Shown here one piece after another: positions 23,818-34,280 of a stretch of 64,000 nucleotides of DNA (positions are counted from its first letter, which is position 1; each line of letters starts with the position of its first letter). Under the pieces are notes generated by a model, which worked only from the letters and a program-made list of their open reading frames with translations, was not told the DNA's origin and made no database searches. The stretch is from Pollenia angustigena (Eukaryota; Arthropoda; Insecta; Diptera; Polleniidae), in the NCBI GenBank assembly GCA_930367215.1, contig OV884056.1, positions 47,988,308 to 48,052,307 of the forward strand, in the 5' to 3' direction. Both the position numbers and the translations under genes were made by a program.

Positions 23818-25134
23818 CACGCAGAGAAAAAATATGGTTGGGCATGGTTACGGCAACAACAATATGTTTAATGTAACAATATATTGTTGTCGTACACAAA
23901 TAATTGTTATTTTTATTTAATATCAACAATATTATAGTTACTGTAAACATATCAATGTTTATCACAATTATGAATTTGAGTATTGTTGACCGAAAAATAA
24001 TTATTTTTCTAACAACTTAATTATGATAACTTTCTAAACATATTATATTTCTCACAACCATATCATGATATTTAATAGTCATAACATAATAACTTTCTAT
24101 ACATTTATCATATTATGTTAAAGATGCAATCAAACTATTTTTACTCTAATCATATAATGTTAGCGCCATTTGTAAAATAATTTTGAAGAAGTTGTGTCGT
24201 TTTTTTTATTTGTGAGCGGTTAAACAATTAAAAGATAAAATTCCATAAAAAAAATAAGTTTAAAGAAATTAAAAAATTAAAATATAAGCGCAGTTCATTC
24301 AAGTATTAGTGATGTAATAGTGCAAATGCAAAATATCATAGTTTTTTTTGTAAAATCCAACAACAAAACACACAGAGATTTCGTTATATTTTATAAAAGT
24401 GCTACGATATTTCTGTGGTTTTCATGGGCAACCGCGTATGTCTTAAAACAAATTGTTCAGGAAAGCCGAACAACCATTCTAGATCAAACTATGGGCTAGG
24501 TATTGCACATTTTAAACTTTGTGATTACGTTAAAAAATCGGAATTGATCCATCTTTTTTCAAAAAAATGTAAAGAGCGTTCAAAATTAGGCAATATGGCA
24601 TCAACATCTTAAAATCGAAAAAATGGGCACACGCGGTTGCCCATGAAAACCACAGATTTTTCATTTGCTCTTTTGCAAGCCTTATATTGAACTCCGCTTT
24701 TTGATTAACATTAAAAAAAATTGTAAAAAGCCACAAAATAAAAAATCGATTCAAAAATATTTAAATTTATTTTGTATTTTGATGACAGCTATGAAAGGTG
24801 CTGTATCATAATACGATTGCTTCTAAATTTATTATGATTAACATGATGATAATATGATTACTTCTTAGCTTATTATGATTAACATGACAATAATATGATT
24901 AATTTCTTAGCTTATTATGATTAACATGATAATAATATGATTCCTTCTTAACATATTATGATTAACAGAATAATAATATGATTAAGGGAAAAATATTATG
25001 ATGTAATAGTACGAGTATATTTAGTCATAATATGATTCAATAATAATCTTAATATGGTGACTACAATCATAATTATTATCATAATATGTTGCTCTTAGAA
25101 TATGTTTACCACAACCATGTTTTTTCTTTGCGTG
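23818..25134. mobile_element. 1.3-kb CACGCAG-family element, copy 2, inside the Jockey relic
   Basis: The element is 1317 bp with the same ends and internal structure as 20692-22007. It is flanked by CA (23816-23817 and 25135-25136). Removing it rejoins the Jockey reading frame across ELEA and WLVKWR, which fixes both boundaries and the 2-bp duplication. It therefore inserted after Jockey. Confidence 0.9.
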
Positions 25135-25200
25135 CAGGCCTCTAGTTCATTGATGTGGGACTGCAGATTTTGCTGCAAATGTAGAGGTATGAGTGGTCAG

Positions 25201-26384
25201 TAGAGTTTTTTTTTTCCCGGAGTTTTTCGATTCCCGGGAAAGCGGGAAAAATTTTTAAATTTCCCGGGATCCCGGGATCCCGCTCCATACAAATAATACA
25301 AAGTAAACTTGGTTTTATTAATGAAAAAAACTTTTATAAACAAACGTGAGGGAACTTGTTTACAAAGTAAGTAAAATAAATGCTTAAATACTACAAAAAT
25401 TAATTGAAGATTGAAAGCGGAACTTGAATTATTATTACCTTTGGCTATTATAAGTAAATTCCGTATTATGATGATCTAGTACAAGATAAAATAAACATAA
25501 CAATTGAGGTACTCAAGATATGAGATCAAAAAGTAAAATCATAAAATATATAAAATATTTTAATAAATATATTAACATTTTTTAACGGCGTAGGAAATTA
25601 CTTTCTGACACACTCAAAGCGTTTAGTGAGTCGCCAAAGAGTATATTTCTGATTTTGTTTACTGATTACCATGTTTCCGAAAAATTTCGTTTACTTTTTT
25701 ACCGAGGTTGGACAAATAATTAAAAGTGCACCGTTGTTGCATGCTTCTGATGTCAAGGTTGATGCAAAAAATAGCATCATCCGGACTACTTCTTACAAAC
25801 TATTTCTTTTCATTAGGTCCATCTGTAATCTTTAGGACAATGTGTTTTTCAAATTGTATGTTTTAGTAACGAGTTTCATTATTTTTTTTATTTCGGTTTC
25901 CCCCCACTTTCCGGATATATTACCAAGCTCGATTTTTTTTTTTTTGTAGATACGACTATGTTGCAATAACGGAGCGATATGTTTATGTATATCCTATTTT
26001 TAAGACTTGTCCATGGTCAATGAGAATTTACTGCCTGCATCTTATTTTGAATTTATGTTCTTTATCAATTCATCACTTCACTAAATTTATTAATTATCAA
26101 CTGTTGCACTGCCCATTCTGCTTTTAATAGATTTATTGCCGTAGGAGACATTGATTTACGTTTGTACACATTTCTTATAATTGATCTAATCGACAACCCA
26201 TCCACAGATGCTAATTTTTAGAGAAAAGAAAACTAAATTTCAGAGTAAAAATAGCTGTTTTCTGAAACTATGAAGAACTTTTTATTTCCCGGGATCCCGC
26301 AACAAAAATCCCGGGAAAACGGGAAATATAAAAAGTGAAATTCCCGGGAATTCCCGGGACGGGAAATCCCGGGAAAAAACCCTA
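25201..26384. mobile_element. hAT MITE with TTCCCGGGAA subterminal repeats, inside the Jockey relic
   Basis: The element is 1184 bp with a perfect 8-bp duplication GTGGTCAG (25193-25200 and 26385-26392). Its ends are TAGAGTTTTTTTTTTCCCGG and the inverse of TAGGGTTTTTTCCCGGG. Both subterminal zones carry repeated TTCCCGGGA and CCCGGGATCCCG words (25217-25283 and 26285-26375). The interior is AT-rich and shows no transposase. Confidence 0.9.
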
Positions 26385-27746
26385 GTGGTCAGGTTTCTTG
26401 GCATATCCGCTGTGTATATTATATATAGAAGCGGTCCTAATATGCTGCCTTGGGGGACACCAGCAGTAATTTTCTTGAGGGGGGAGTATTTATCTTGCGA
26501 CCTTACTATGAATGTTCTGCCGGTTAGATAGCTCTCCAGAAGCTTGTGAGTGTTTTGAGGAAGCGTTCGTGTGATTTTGATGAGTAGCCCATTATGCCAA
26601 ACTTTGTCAAATGCTTGGGAAATGTCTATAAACAGGGCTGAGCAGTATTGCTTTTTCTCAAACGCCGATCTAATTAGGGCGACAATTCTATGCACTTGTT
26701 CTATTGTACCATGTTTCGCTCTGAATCCGAACTGGTGATCCAGGATGATATCGTGTTCATTTAGATGAGGAGTTATACTTAAAACGAATATTTTTTCGAA
26801 AAGCTTCGATAGGATTGATAATAAGCTTATCGGTCTGTACGACGCAACCTGGCTAGCATATTTTCCTGGCTTGGGAATCATAACAATTATAGACCTCTTC
26901 CATGAGGCTGGGAAGTATCCGATTCTTAATATCGCGTTAAAAATTAGCAGCAAGATTCTAGAAGCAGATGATGGTAAATTTCTTATCATTGACCCTGTGA
27001 TGCGGTCAGGTCCGGGAGATTTTCTAATATTCACTTTTTCTATTGCAGATTTTACTTGAGTTATGTTAAATTTTATTAGATGGTTTACCTTATCAGGAAT
27101 GATTGGACGACAGGAACAAGTATGTGCATTATGTGGCGTGAAAACTTTCTCAAGGTGGCCCGCGAAAGCGTTTAATTTTTCATTTGTGTTTTTGGCCCAA
27201 GTGCGGTTTTGCAGTCTTAATGGAGATTTTTGGTTTATAGGGCATTTTATATGCCGTACAGCCTTCCATAAGCTGTAATTGGAGTTTTTTGTGGCATCTA
27301 GGCTGTTTAGATAGCCTTCTATTGCAGACTCGTGGTTCTGTCTCAATTTGTTGCGAAGAGTTGTCAGGCATAATTGTAGTTGGGCCTTAGTGGTTGGGGA
27401 ACGACTGTTTTGCCATTGTCTTTTAACTTCCTTTTTTCATTGATAAGGGTCTCTATATCCGTCGATGTATTGTAAGGAGCACGTTTAATTGTCCGCTTGA
27501 TTGGGGTTGCGATTCTTGCTGCAGAATCCAAGACTTCTGTAAATCGGTCGACAGCTATTTGAATGTCAGATGATTTTTTTAGGGGAATGCACTGTGATAG
27601 GTGAGAGGTGAAAATGATGTCACTTACGTTATTTTCGCGGCTAAGGCTCGTTATGGTACTGGTAGTCCATTGTTCCCATATAAACCCCCTCTCTAAAACC
27701 GCTTTAAGACGAACAAATTTTGTTTAGAAGTTGATATATAAATAAT

Positions 27747-28673
27747 GGCTGTAGGAAATATCGCCCAAAGAAAAATGGCAAAAAAAAAAAAAAATGAAAA
27801 ATCACCCAAAAAAATTCCATGTAAAATTGGGCCTTAATTCATATGAAAAGTGACCCAAAGTTTTTGGGCTTTTTTTCGTTATTATTGGGTGATTTTTGGA
27901 TTTTCTCTTCTATGGTATAACAAACACCGGCTTCGCTAACTAAAGGTTCTCTGTATAGCCGGCCTTCGGCCGGGCGCAAGGATTTTCTCCTCTATGGTAT
28001 AACAAACACCGGCTTCGCTAACTAAAGCTTCTCTGTATAGCCGGCCTTCGGCCGGGCGCAAGGATTTCCCCTCTATGGTATAACAAACACCGGCTTCGCT
28101 AACTAAAGCTTCTCTGCGTAAATGGCCTTCGTTCGAAAACAAGGCAGATTTTAGAAGCTTTACTTAGCGAAACCGGTACTTGTTTTACCATAGAGGAGAA
28201 AATCATTGCGCCCGGCCAAAGGCCGGCTATACAGAGAAGCTTTAGTTAGCGAAGCCGGTGTTTGCTATACCATAGAGGAGAAAATCCTTGCGCCCGGCCG
28301 AAGGCCGGCTATGCAGAGAAGCTTAGCGAAGTTTGCGCAGCCGGTATTACTGTCCTTACTGCCGAGCAGCTGTTGAAGATAGAATGCAATTTTTTACATA
28401 AAACTTACACTTGTATGGAACTAAATTTATATGAATAATAACCACTTTTTTGCAATTTGGGTAATTTTTAATTTTTTTTCGGAAAAATTCGTTTTTGCTT
28501 TTTGGGTAATTTTTCATTTTTTTTTTGGGCCCTTTTTCGTTTTTGTTGGGCAAAATTTCATATATAACTTTTTGAGTCATTTTTCATGTTCTTTTGGGCG
28601 ATTCTTCATTTGGGCGATTTTTAATTTTTTTTTTTTTTTGGCCATTTTTCTTTGGGCGATATTTCCTACAGCC
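27747..28673. mobile_element. Foldback/Mutator-like element (FB copy 2)
   Basis: The element is 927 bp with a perfect 9-bp duplication ATAAATAAT (27738-27746 and 28674-28682). Its inverted ends are GGCTGTAGGAAATATCGCCC and GGGCGATATTTCCTACAGCC. The arms are built of a GCCCAAAGAAAAATGGC / ATGAAAAATCACCCAAAA motif, a variant of the motif in FB copy 1, and surround a symmetric array of GC-rich units. The ORFs 28356-28580 (-) and 28431-28778 (+) are frames of the arm. Confidence 0.9.
27920..28335. repeat. Palindromic array of about 82-bp GC-rich units in FB copy 2
   Basis: Three units in + orientation start at GGCTTCGCTAACTAAAG (27929, 28011 and 28092; spacing 82 and 81). From about 28146 the units run in - orientation to about 28335. 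Each unit has a GCCGGCCTTCGGCCGG hairpin and TTTTCTCCTCTATGGTATAA. GC content is far above the surrounding sequence. Confidence 0.88.
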
Positions 28674-30070
28674 ATAAATAATATTCGTCATAAGAAACTT
28701 TTATATGAATCTAAACATGGGTCCCAAACAGGGTACAATCTCGAAAATGTGTCTTTATACTGTGGTATAGGGTATTAAATGGTCAGCTAGACCGACCATA
28801 CTTTTTTACTTGTTTTTTTCTTCTTTATTAAAAATCAAAAATTTTCATTTTCATAATCAAGTAAAACTATTTATATAAATGAGCCATTGAATTTATTTGT
28901 TTTTTGGTTAAATTAAATTTTACTTATACCATAACGAAAAAAGCGCTTCCTCCCATTTATCCCTTTTTTTTTAATAAAAAAAAATTTTATCAACAACAGA
29001 AATAAGTTTCCTCGAAAAACCTACGATCTTCTGCAAATTATTTAAGAAATATTATGTTATTTTACATAAACTTTTACGTATATTTTGTTTTAATTAAATA
29101 ACAAGATATTGAAAAGGATAATTAACTATTTTCTGCTGAAATTATTTGGTAAACACAATCAGTAATGTACTTAATTCGACTAAAATGCTTGTGTTAGGAA
29201 TTATTTTGCAAAAGGGAGGTTTTATCGATTGCAGGATTTTTAAGTATTTTTTCAAAAGTTCAATAAATTGTTTCATTAGAAAAATGTAGTAGAAATTTAT
29301 AAATCTAATTGGTTGTGTAAATTTTACTGTATTAGGACATGGGGTATATATTTTTTTAATATAATTCAATTTGGCCTTAAAGTTTTAATGCTTCCCATAT
29401 ATCCTATTTTGAATGTTAGTATAAGCCACTAAATAAAAGTTTTGCAGAAAAAAAGCAACAAAAAAGAATTGTTTTTTTTTTTAAGCGAAGACTCCAGAAA
29501 ACAATGCAGCACAAACGAAAATGCGTTAGAAAAACCTAAAAAAAAACATTTCGAGTCGGAGAGAATAGCCATGCAATTGTAGTCGGGAGCGTTGGAAAAG
29601 ATAAACTCACTGTTTATGGTTAGTGTTTTCAATAAGCTTTGATGTCGTTGCAAATAAGACTTGAGTGCTTGTGATTCCCATTTACTTTTTTATTTTTTTA
29701 ACCGCATAATATCTCAAGGTTTTCTAAAGTCTTTGGGAAAGGTTTCCTGATGACCTGGCCTTAACAAGCAGTTAAATGCGCATAACAATTATCTTATCCC
29801 TCAACAATAAATTTCAGTGTATTTATCAAGAAAAAAATTGGGAATTTAGGACAACGAAACAAAATTTTAATAATGAAAAAAGTTATGTACTCCCAAATAT
29901 AACTTTGAAACTTTAATCCCCGTATTCATAAACGATTAATAAATTTAACAAACGTTTATTAAGGAAATTTTCATAAAAAAATTTTTTTGTAAACCTTTAT
30001 TAAATTTAGAATATTTTTTTTTAAATTTATTGTTTATAACACATGTGATTTTTTATTAAACTGTTGGTTT
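28674..30070. other. AT-rich stretch with repeat ends
   Basis: 28735-28812 (GGGTATTAAATGGTC, GACCGACCATACTTTT, ACTTGTTTTT) looks like the 3' end of the fly-type repeat family at 4217-5166. 29915-30005 is the inverse of 5170-5260. No gene is seen. Confidence 0.5.
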
Positions 30071-30074
30071 TTAA

Positions 30075-30245
30075 TTGGAGTTCTTGATATTTAAATTAGG
30101 CTTAAGAAGAAAGGAATTTACAACATGAAATGGATTAAAAATTTTTTATAATTTTATTTTTGACTGAATACGGGATTGAACTCGGGTCGAATTTACTAGT
30201 TTCGAGAACAACCACATTCTCATCATCAGAATTCTTTGCCTTTTT
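30075..30245 (-). mobile_element. tRNA-derived SINE, family A, third copy
   Basis: On the - strand the head has GAGTTCAATCCCG as a B box (complement about 30171-30183) after AATTCTGATGATGAGAATG, followed by the body with TTTCATGTTGTAAATTCC. It matches 6335-6480 along the head and body. A more decayed copy of the body alone is visible at about 33425-33545. Confidence 0.62.
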
Positions 30246-31400
30246 TTTTATTTTAAATATATGAATGGAATAAGACCTTTGCTATACATTGTTAAGATGT
30301 TATTTAACAAGGCCTTTAAACATTAATGCCCCATAATGGCGAATAAATCACTGATGGTTTAAACGTTGGTAAAGTTGAACTAAACTTGAATTTTTATGTA
30401 GTTTAAACTGAACGGCTGAAAATCAGTGTGCCATATATTATAAACTGTTTAAAAAATAACAGTGTGGCAGCACTACGATAAATGTTGTCAAGTTCGTATG
30501 GTTTGTAATGGAATATTAAACGCCCAAAAAACATTTAAAACCAAAATGAGAGTTTAACTTGTATTGATTTATAAGCCCTTAGTGTCCTTTTTTGGACCAT
30601 GAAATACACGGTAAAGTTGTATGAAAAAGGAGTAAGTCCTCTTAATATGCATAACAATTTCATGCATACTTTTATAAAGAAAAGTGCGACACGGACATTT
30701 ACAACTTTTCTAGTCTAGAAAACAAGTTTCGCTTTTAAGAATGTACCAAAATGTCACCCATGAGTCGGTAAACTCTTTTTAAATTTATGTAGATAAATGT
30801 GATAGCTCGCCATATATCCTTTATTTGTTATACATATATTTAAATGCATCGCTATTTCGCTTTGGACTGAGCGCTTTGCCAGATAGTTTTATTAATAAAC
30901 TTTTTAATATTTATAGATAGATCGTACTGTACTTTTAATCTGCTAACAAATGCAAGTTATTATTTATGTACGTACGTATGTGAACTTGTTCGCTGCTGTC
31001 GTTGTTGTATTTTATGCGGTTGCACTAAATATACATTTTGAGTACTTTGGTATTTTAACCATATTCCTGTTAGTGCTGTTGATTATTCAAGTGTAAGTGG
31101 GTCGTTAATGTCATTATTATATACGTCTATTCATAAAACTTCATTAGTTTTTTATAACAATATGTATTAAATTTTTTGAATTTTATTTTAATTTAAGTAT
31201 ATAAAACAGACTAGAGATTTTTAAGTTAAAGGCAAAGGATCGTTTTAGTTTGATTATATGTATTTCAAATTTGGCTTGATTTTTTTTTATCGTTGCAAAC
31301 TTATGCCTCTTTTGTTTTTGACCTGTGACTTAAGAACCCTGAAGAAACATGATGCAATTTGAAACTTTAAATTCAGCTCTCTTCGCTATTATTGCTGATT
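30246..31400. other. AT-rich intergenic stretch
   Basis: No supported gene or repeat boundary. Confidence 0.45.
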
Positions 31401-31406
31401 GAGTAC

Positions 31407-31595
31407 ACCGGTTGGCTAGTTGGTAGTGAGCTAGTCTGTCAGCGCCGGGGTTGCGGGTTCGATTCCCGCCAGAGACTCTGGTTACTTTCCTGCAGACTAG
31501 CGAAGAGGGGGATTAGCTTAGGTAAAAAAGGCATTCATAAATTTCATGTATAACCACGAAGGTTAACAGTCTCTTAAAATAAATATATATGAGAC
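31407..31595 (+). mobile_element. tRNA-derived SINE, family B
   Basis: The A box TGGCTAGTTGG (31413-31423) and B box GGTTCGATTCC (31456-31466) have tRNA spacing. The T arm GCGGG-TTCGATT-CCCGC is perfect. The sequence does not close an acceptor stem or a D stem well, and it continues into an unrelated body with AAGAGGGGGATTAGC that ends in an A-rich tail near 31580-31590. This is a tRNA-derived SINE rather than a working tRNA gene. Confidence 0.65.
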
Positions 31596-34270
31596 AAACA
31601 CCTTAATCAACAGTTTGTTAGATTTCGAGTGAAAAGGACAATATCGCTTACTTTGAAAAAGGATAACAGTATAACAAACACACATAGAGAAACCCAAATA
31701 CTAACAGGACAGAGGAGATTAAAGAAATAAAGACACCATAATTTTAAGGACTAGTTAATATATTAACGGTTGAGCTTCCAACGAAGCAGGTTTGTAAGGG
31801 GGAAACGTTAAAGTTTCGCTTACCATATCGCTTACGGAAGACATGAATTTTATGTGGCGAGTTGCCACTTAGAAGCAATATATTTATAAAATTGGTAAAT
31901 ATAACGAATTTTTGGATACAGTAATTCTTAAATATGCTCCTTTACAAATCTGTTAAGCGAATAAGAATTATAAGCCACAGTTTTGCTTGTAACACTATCA
32001 AAGTTTAAACAAAAACACCAACAATAAACAGTGAGTTTATCTTTTCTAACATTTCCCACTACAATTGGTTTAAATTCTTCCAACATTAATTGTAGTTGTA
32101 AGTAGGTTAAGAAAAAACAAAATGAAAACAAAAACAGCTTTTCAAAAGCATGTTGCCAGTTAAGTTTTTCAAGCCGTGCATTTGCCAGTTTATTATCGAA
32201 GTAATTTTTTGGGAATAAAAAACTTTTAATTTACTATATTTTGTTTGTAGAGCTTAATTCCCAATTTTTATTATTGATACAAACTCAAAATGAGAGTTCA
32301 TAAGAAACTCTCCAAAAACGATTCTTATTTGGAAAAATCGTTTTACAGCATTCTTATTTTAAATCACATTTGGTTTTGCCATCGGAGAACATATTATTAA
32401 TAAGACCTCCCATTTGCGGCTCACGTAAAATGTCTAACTGGTCTATAATACTCTTAATTTCATAATTCCACTTAGGAAACTTAAAAAAAATTCACTTATT
32501 TTAAAAGGATTTTTAACATAATTTAAAAAATAATTCTTTCCAAAACATATATTAGTTGAATAAATAAACGAAAAAAATGCTACAACTATAGAAATTTACA
32601 ATAACAAACCCGCACTCTTCCTCAAAGTGCACAAAATAACAAGATCTCCTTGTTTTGCATTGCACAATTTTCTGTTTTATTTATTAAAATAAGAAAACAT
32701 CACAATTTGCTGTAACAAAACTCACACATACACAGAATTGGTCATTCCGTATGTAAATATGCAAACCATTTTTTTTTAATCCTTCACCAAGAGAAGTGGA
32801 AAATCAGGGTATATTGTATTGGTCATTCCGTATGTAACAATACAAGTCAAATTGGACAGTTTGGAGAAAAATATTTTTGGATTTCCCTTATTTTTTATTG
32901 TATTGATGTTCCATCTCAACAGCACATTTCACGAAATTTAAATAAATCGCGTTAAAAGAAAACTATTGGGGGATTCACAAGGTGCGCTATCAAGTCATAT
33001 CGTCATAATGTCCTAAAAAATCTTTTACAATTGTTAAAAAAAAATATTGTTGTGTTTCAAACAAAATAATAATTTTAATGTCTTCATTGATTCGTCATAA
33101 CCAGGTATGCCCACCACTACATTGAAAGCCTTGCATGTGTGACATTGTATTGGTTTGTTTACGTTTGCATTTGTTGGTTTTATGCTCTTTGTTTTTTGTA
33201 TATGTATCAGTGTTGAAAAATTCAGTACTTTGGTACTTTTTTCAGTACTTTTTCATTTTAAAAATACCGCATTACCCCCGCGTTGTTTTCAGTACTTTTT
33301 TATCCTTTGAGCTTTTTAACTGTGATGTGGTCATTTCTATAGCAGGCTTAGGTTATCATGTGTTTATTGCAAAATTTATGTTTTTGTGTTTTAAAAATAA
33401 TTAACGACAATTAGTATTGTGTTTAATATTTTAATTAGGCTAAAATTCATCAAATTTAATATTCATGAAATTATTTTGATGAAGAAAAGAATTTTACATT
33501 TTGAATATTAATAAAAATTGTTATTGATTATTTTTCATTCACGACTTCTTACAACTGGCAGGAAAATTTTAAAAAGGGATGCGTAGGATAATATGTTAGT
33601 GGAAAATTTAAATAAAACCCATATTTATAGAAACATGCAATGTTAAGGAAATGGTTTATAAAGTAAAATAAACTGCAAAATCGTTTTATTCGACAATGTG
33701 CGAAACATTAAAAATTTAGTTTTGTTTTTAACATAACATACCTTAAAAGTGATAATTAGCTTCAATCGAAAAATAATGTTTCCAGAAAAACCATAAGCAT
33801 AATACTAATGTTATTAATGTTATTTACAAACGATAAAGAAAACTATAATAACATCAATTCCCAATTCTGTGTGTTAGCGGATCTTTCAGAAATAAAGTAT
33901 ATCAGAACTGAATATATTTAAATTTCTTGGAAAAATATAGGCAATATTATGAACGAAACTAATGTTTACTGACATTTCATATATTGCTTTTGGTATTTTT
34001 TCGATAGCACATTTCTGAGTATCAATTGAACGCACATTTTCAAATGCAAAACTATGTAAAAAGCAAAGGAAGAAATCGTTTACATGTAGAAACTGTTTCA
34101 AGTTTGATAAAAACTAAAGATCTATTCAAATCAACTGGTAGTTGCTGTTGTAGTTATAATATTTCTCACGATCTCTTAAAGTAAATTTGCTTTATCTTAT
34201 AACACTGCATTTAAACTTTTATTTTTAAACATTAATGTTCTAACCTTTTTTTAGAACTAAGTTCTAAGTA
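31596..34270. other. AT-rich intergenic stretch with decayed repeats
   Basis: 31787-31885 is the inverse of 19905-19990. 33425-33545 is a decayed SINE family A body. GGTCATTCCGTATGTAA occurs twice, at 32741 and 32820. No gene is supported. Confidence 0.5.
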
Positions 34271-34280
34271 TGTAATATTA

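Larger units (their letters stand above)
23277..27746 (-). pseudogene. Jockey-clade LINE relic, split by two DNA elements
   Basis: Read on the - strand from high to low coordinates. 27400-27680 is a linker region downstream of the endonuclease (ATPIKRTIKRAPYN-like). 26395-27346 is one long RT frame with KSPGPDRITGSMI, ASYRPISLLSILSKLFEKI, FGFRAKHGT, DISQAFDKVWH and AGVPQGSILGPLLYIIYTAD. 23362-23820 is the thumb and connection, with WRIKVNPAKC, KYLGIHIDRRLTWSRHIEAK and KPIWTYGIQLWGTA, very like Drosophila Jockey/X-type elements. The hAT element 25201-26384 interrupts it, the 1.3-kb element 23818-25134 interrupts it just before WLVKWRI, and the piece between (25137-25200) reads LQQNLQSHINELEA but lacks the ADD catalytic block, which was lost by internal deletion. 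The 3' end is truncated near 23340. Confidence 0.85.

Noticed and set aside
27936..28142. 68-codon reverse ORF with a repeated EALVSEAGVCYTIE
   Set aside because: It is the 82-bp unit array read in a frame that stays open because the units are almost identical; no family is recognised.
27920..28335. Possible CRISPR-like array
   Set aside because: Units are contiguous without unique spacers, switch orientation in the middle, and lie in a transposon of an animal genome.
28356..28778. ORFs of 74 and 115 codons on opposite strands
   Set aside because: Low-complexity Phe/Lys-rich products of the T-rich arm motif of FB copy 2.
31407..31480. Functional tRNA gene
   Set aside because: A and B boxes and T arm are good, but acceptor and D stems do not close and the homology runs on into a SINE-like body.
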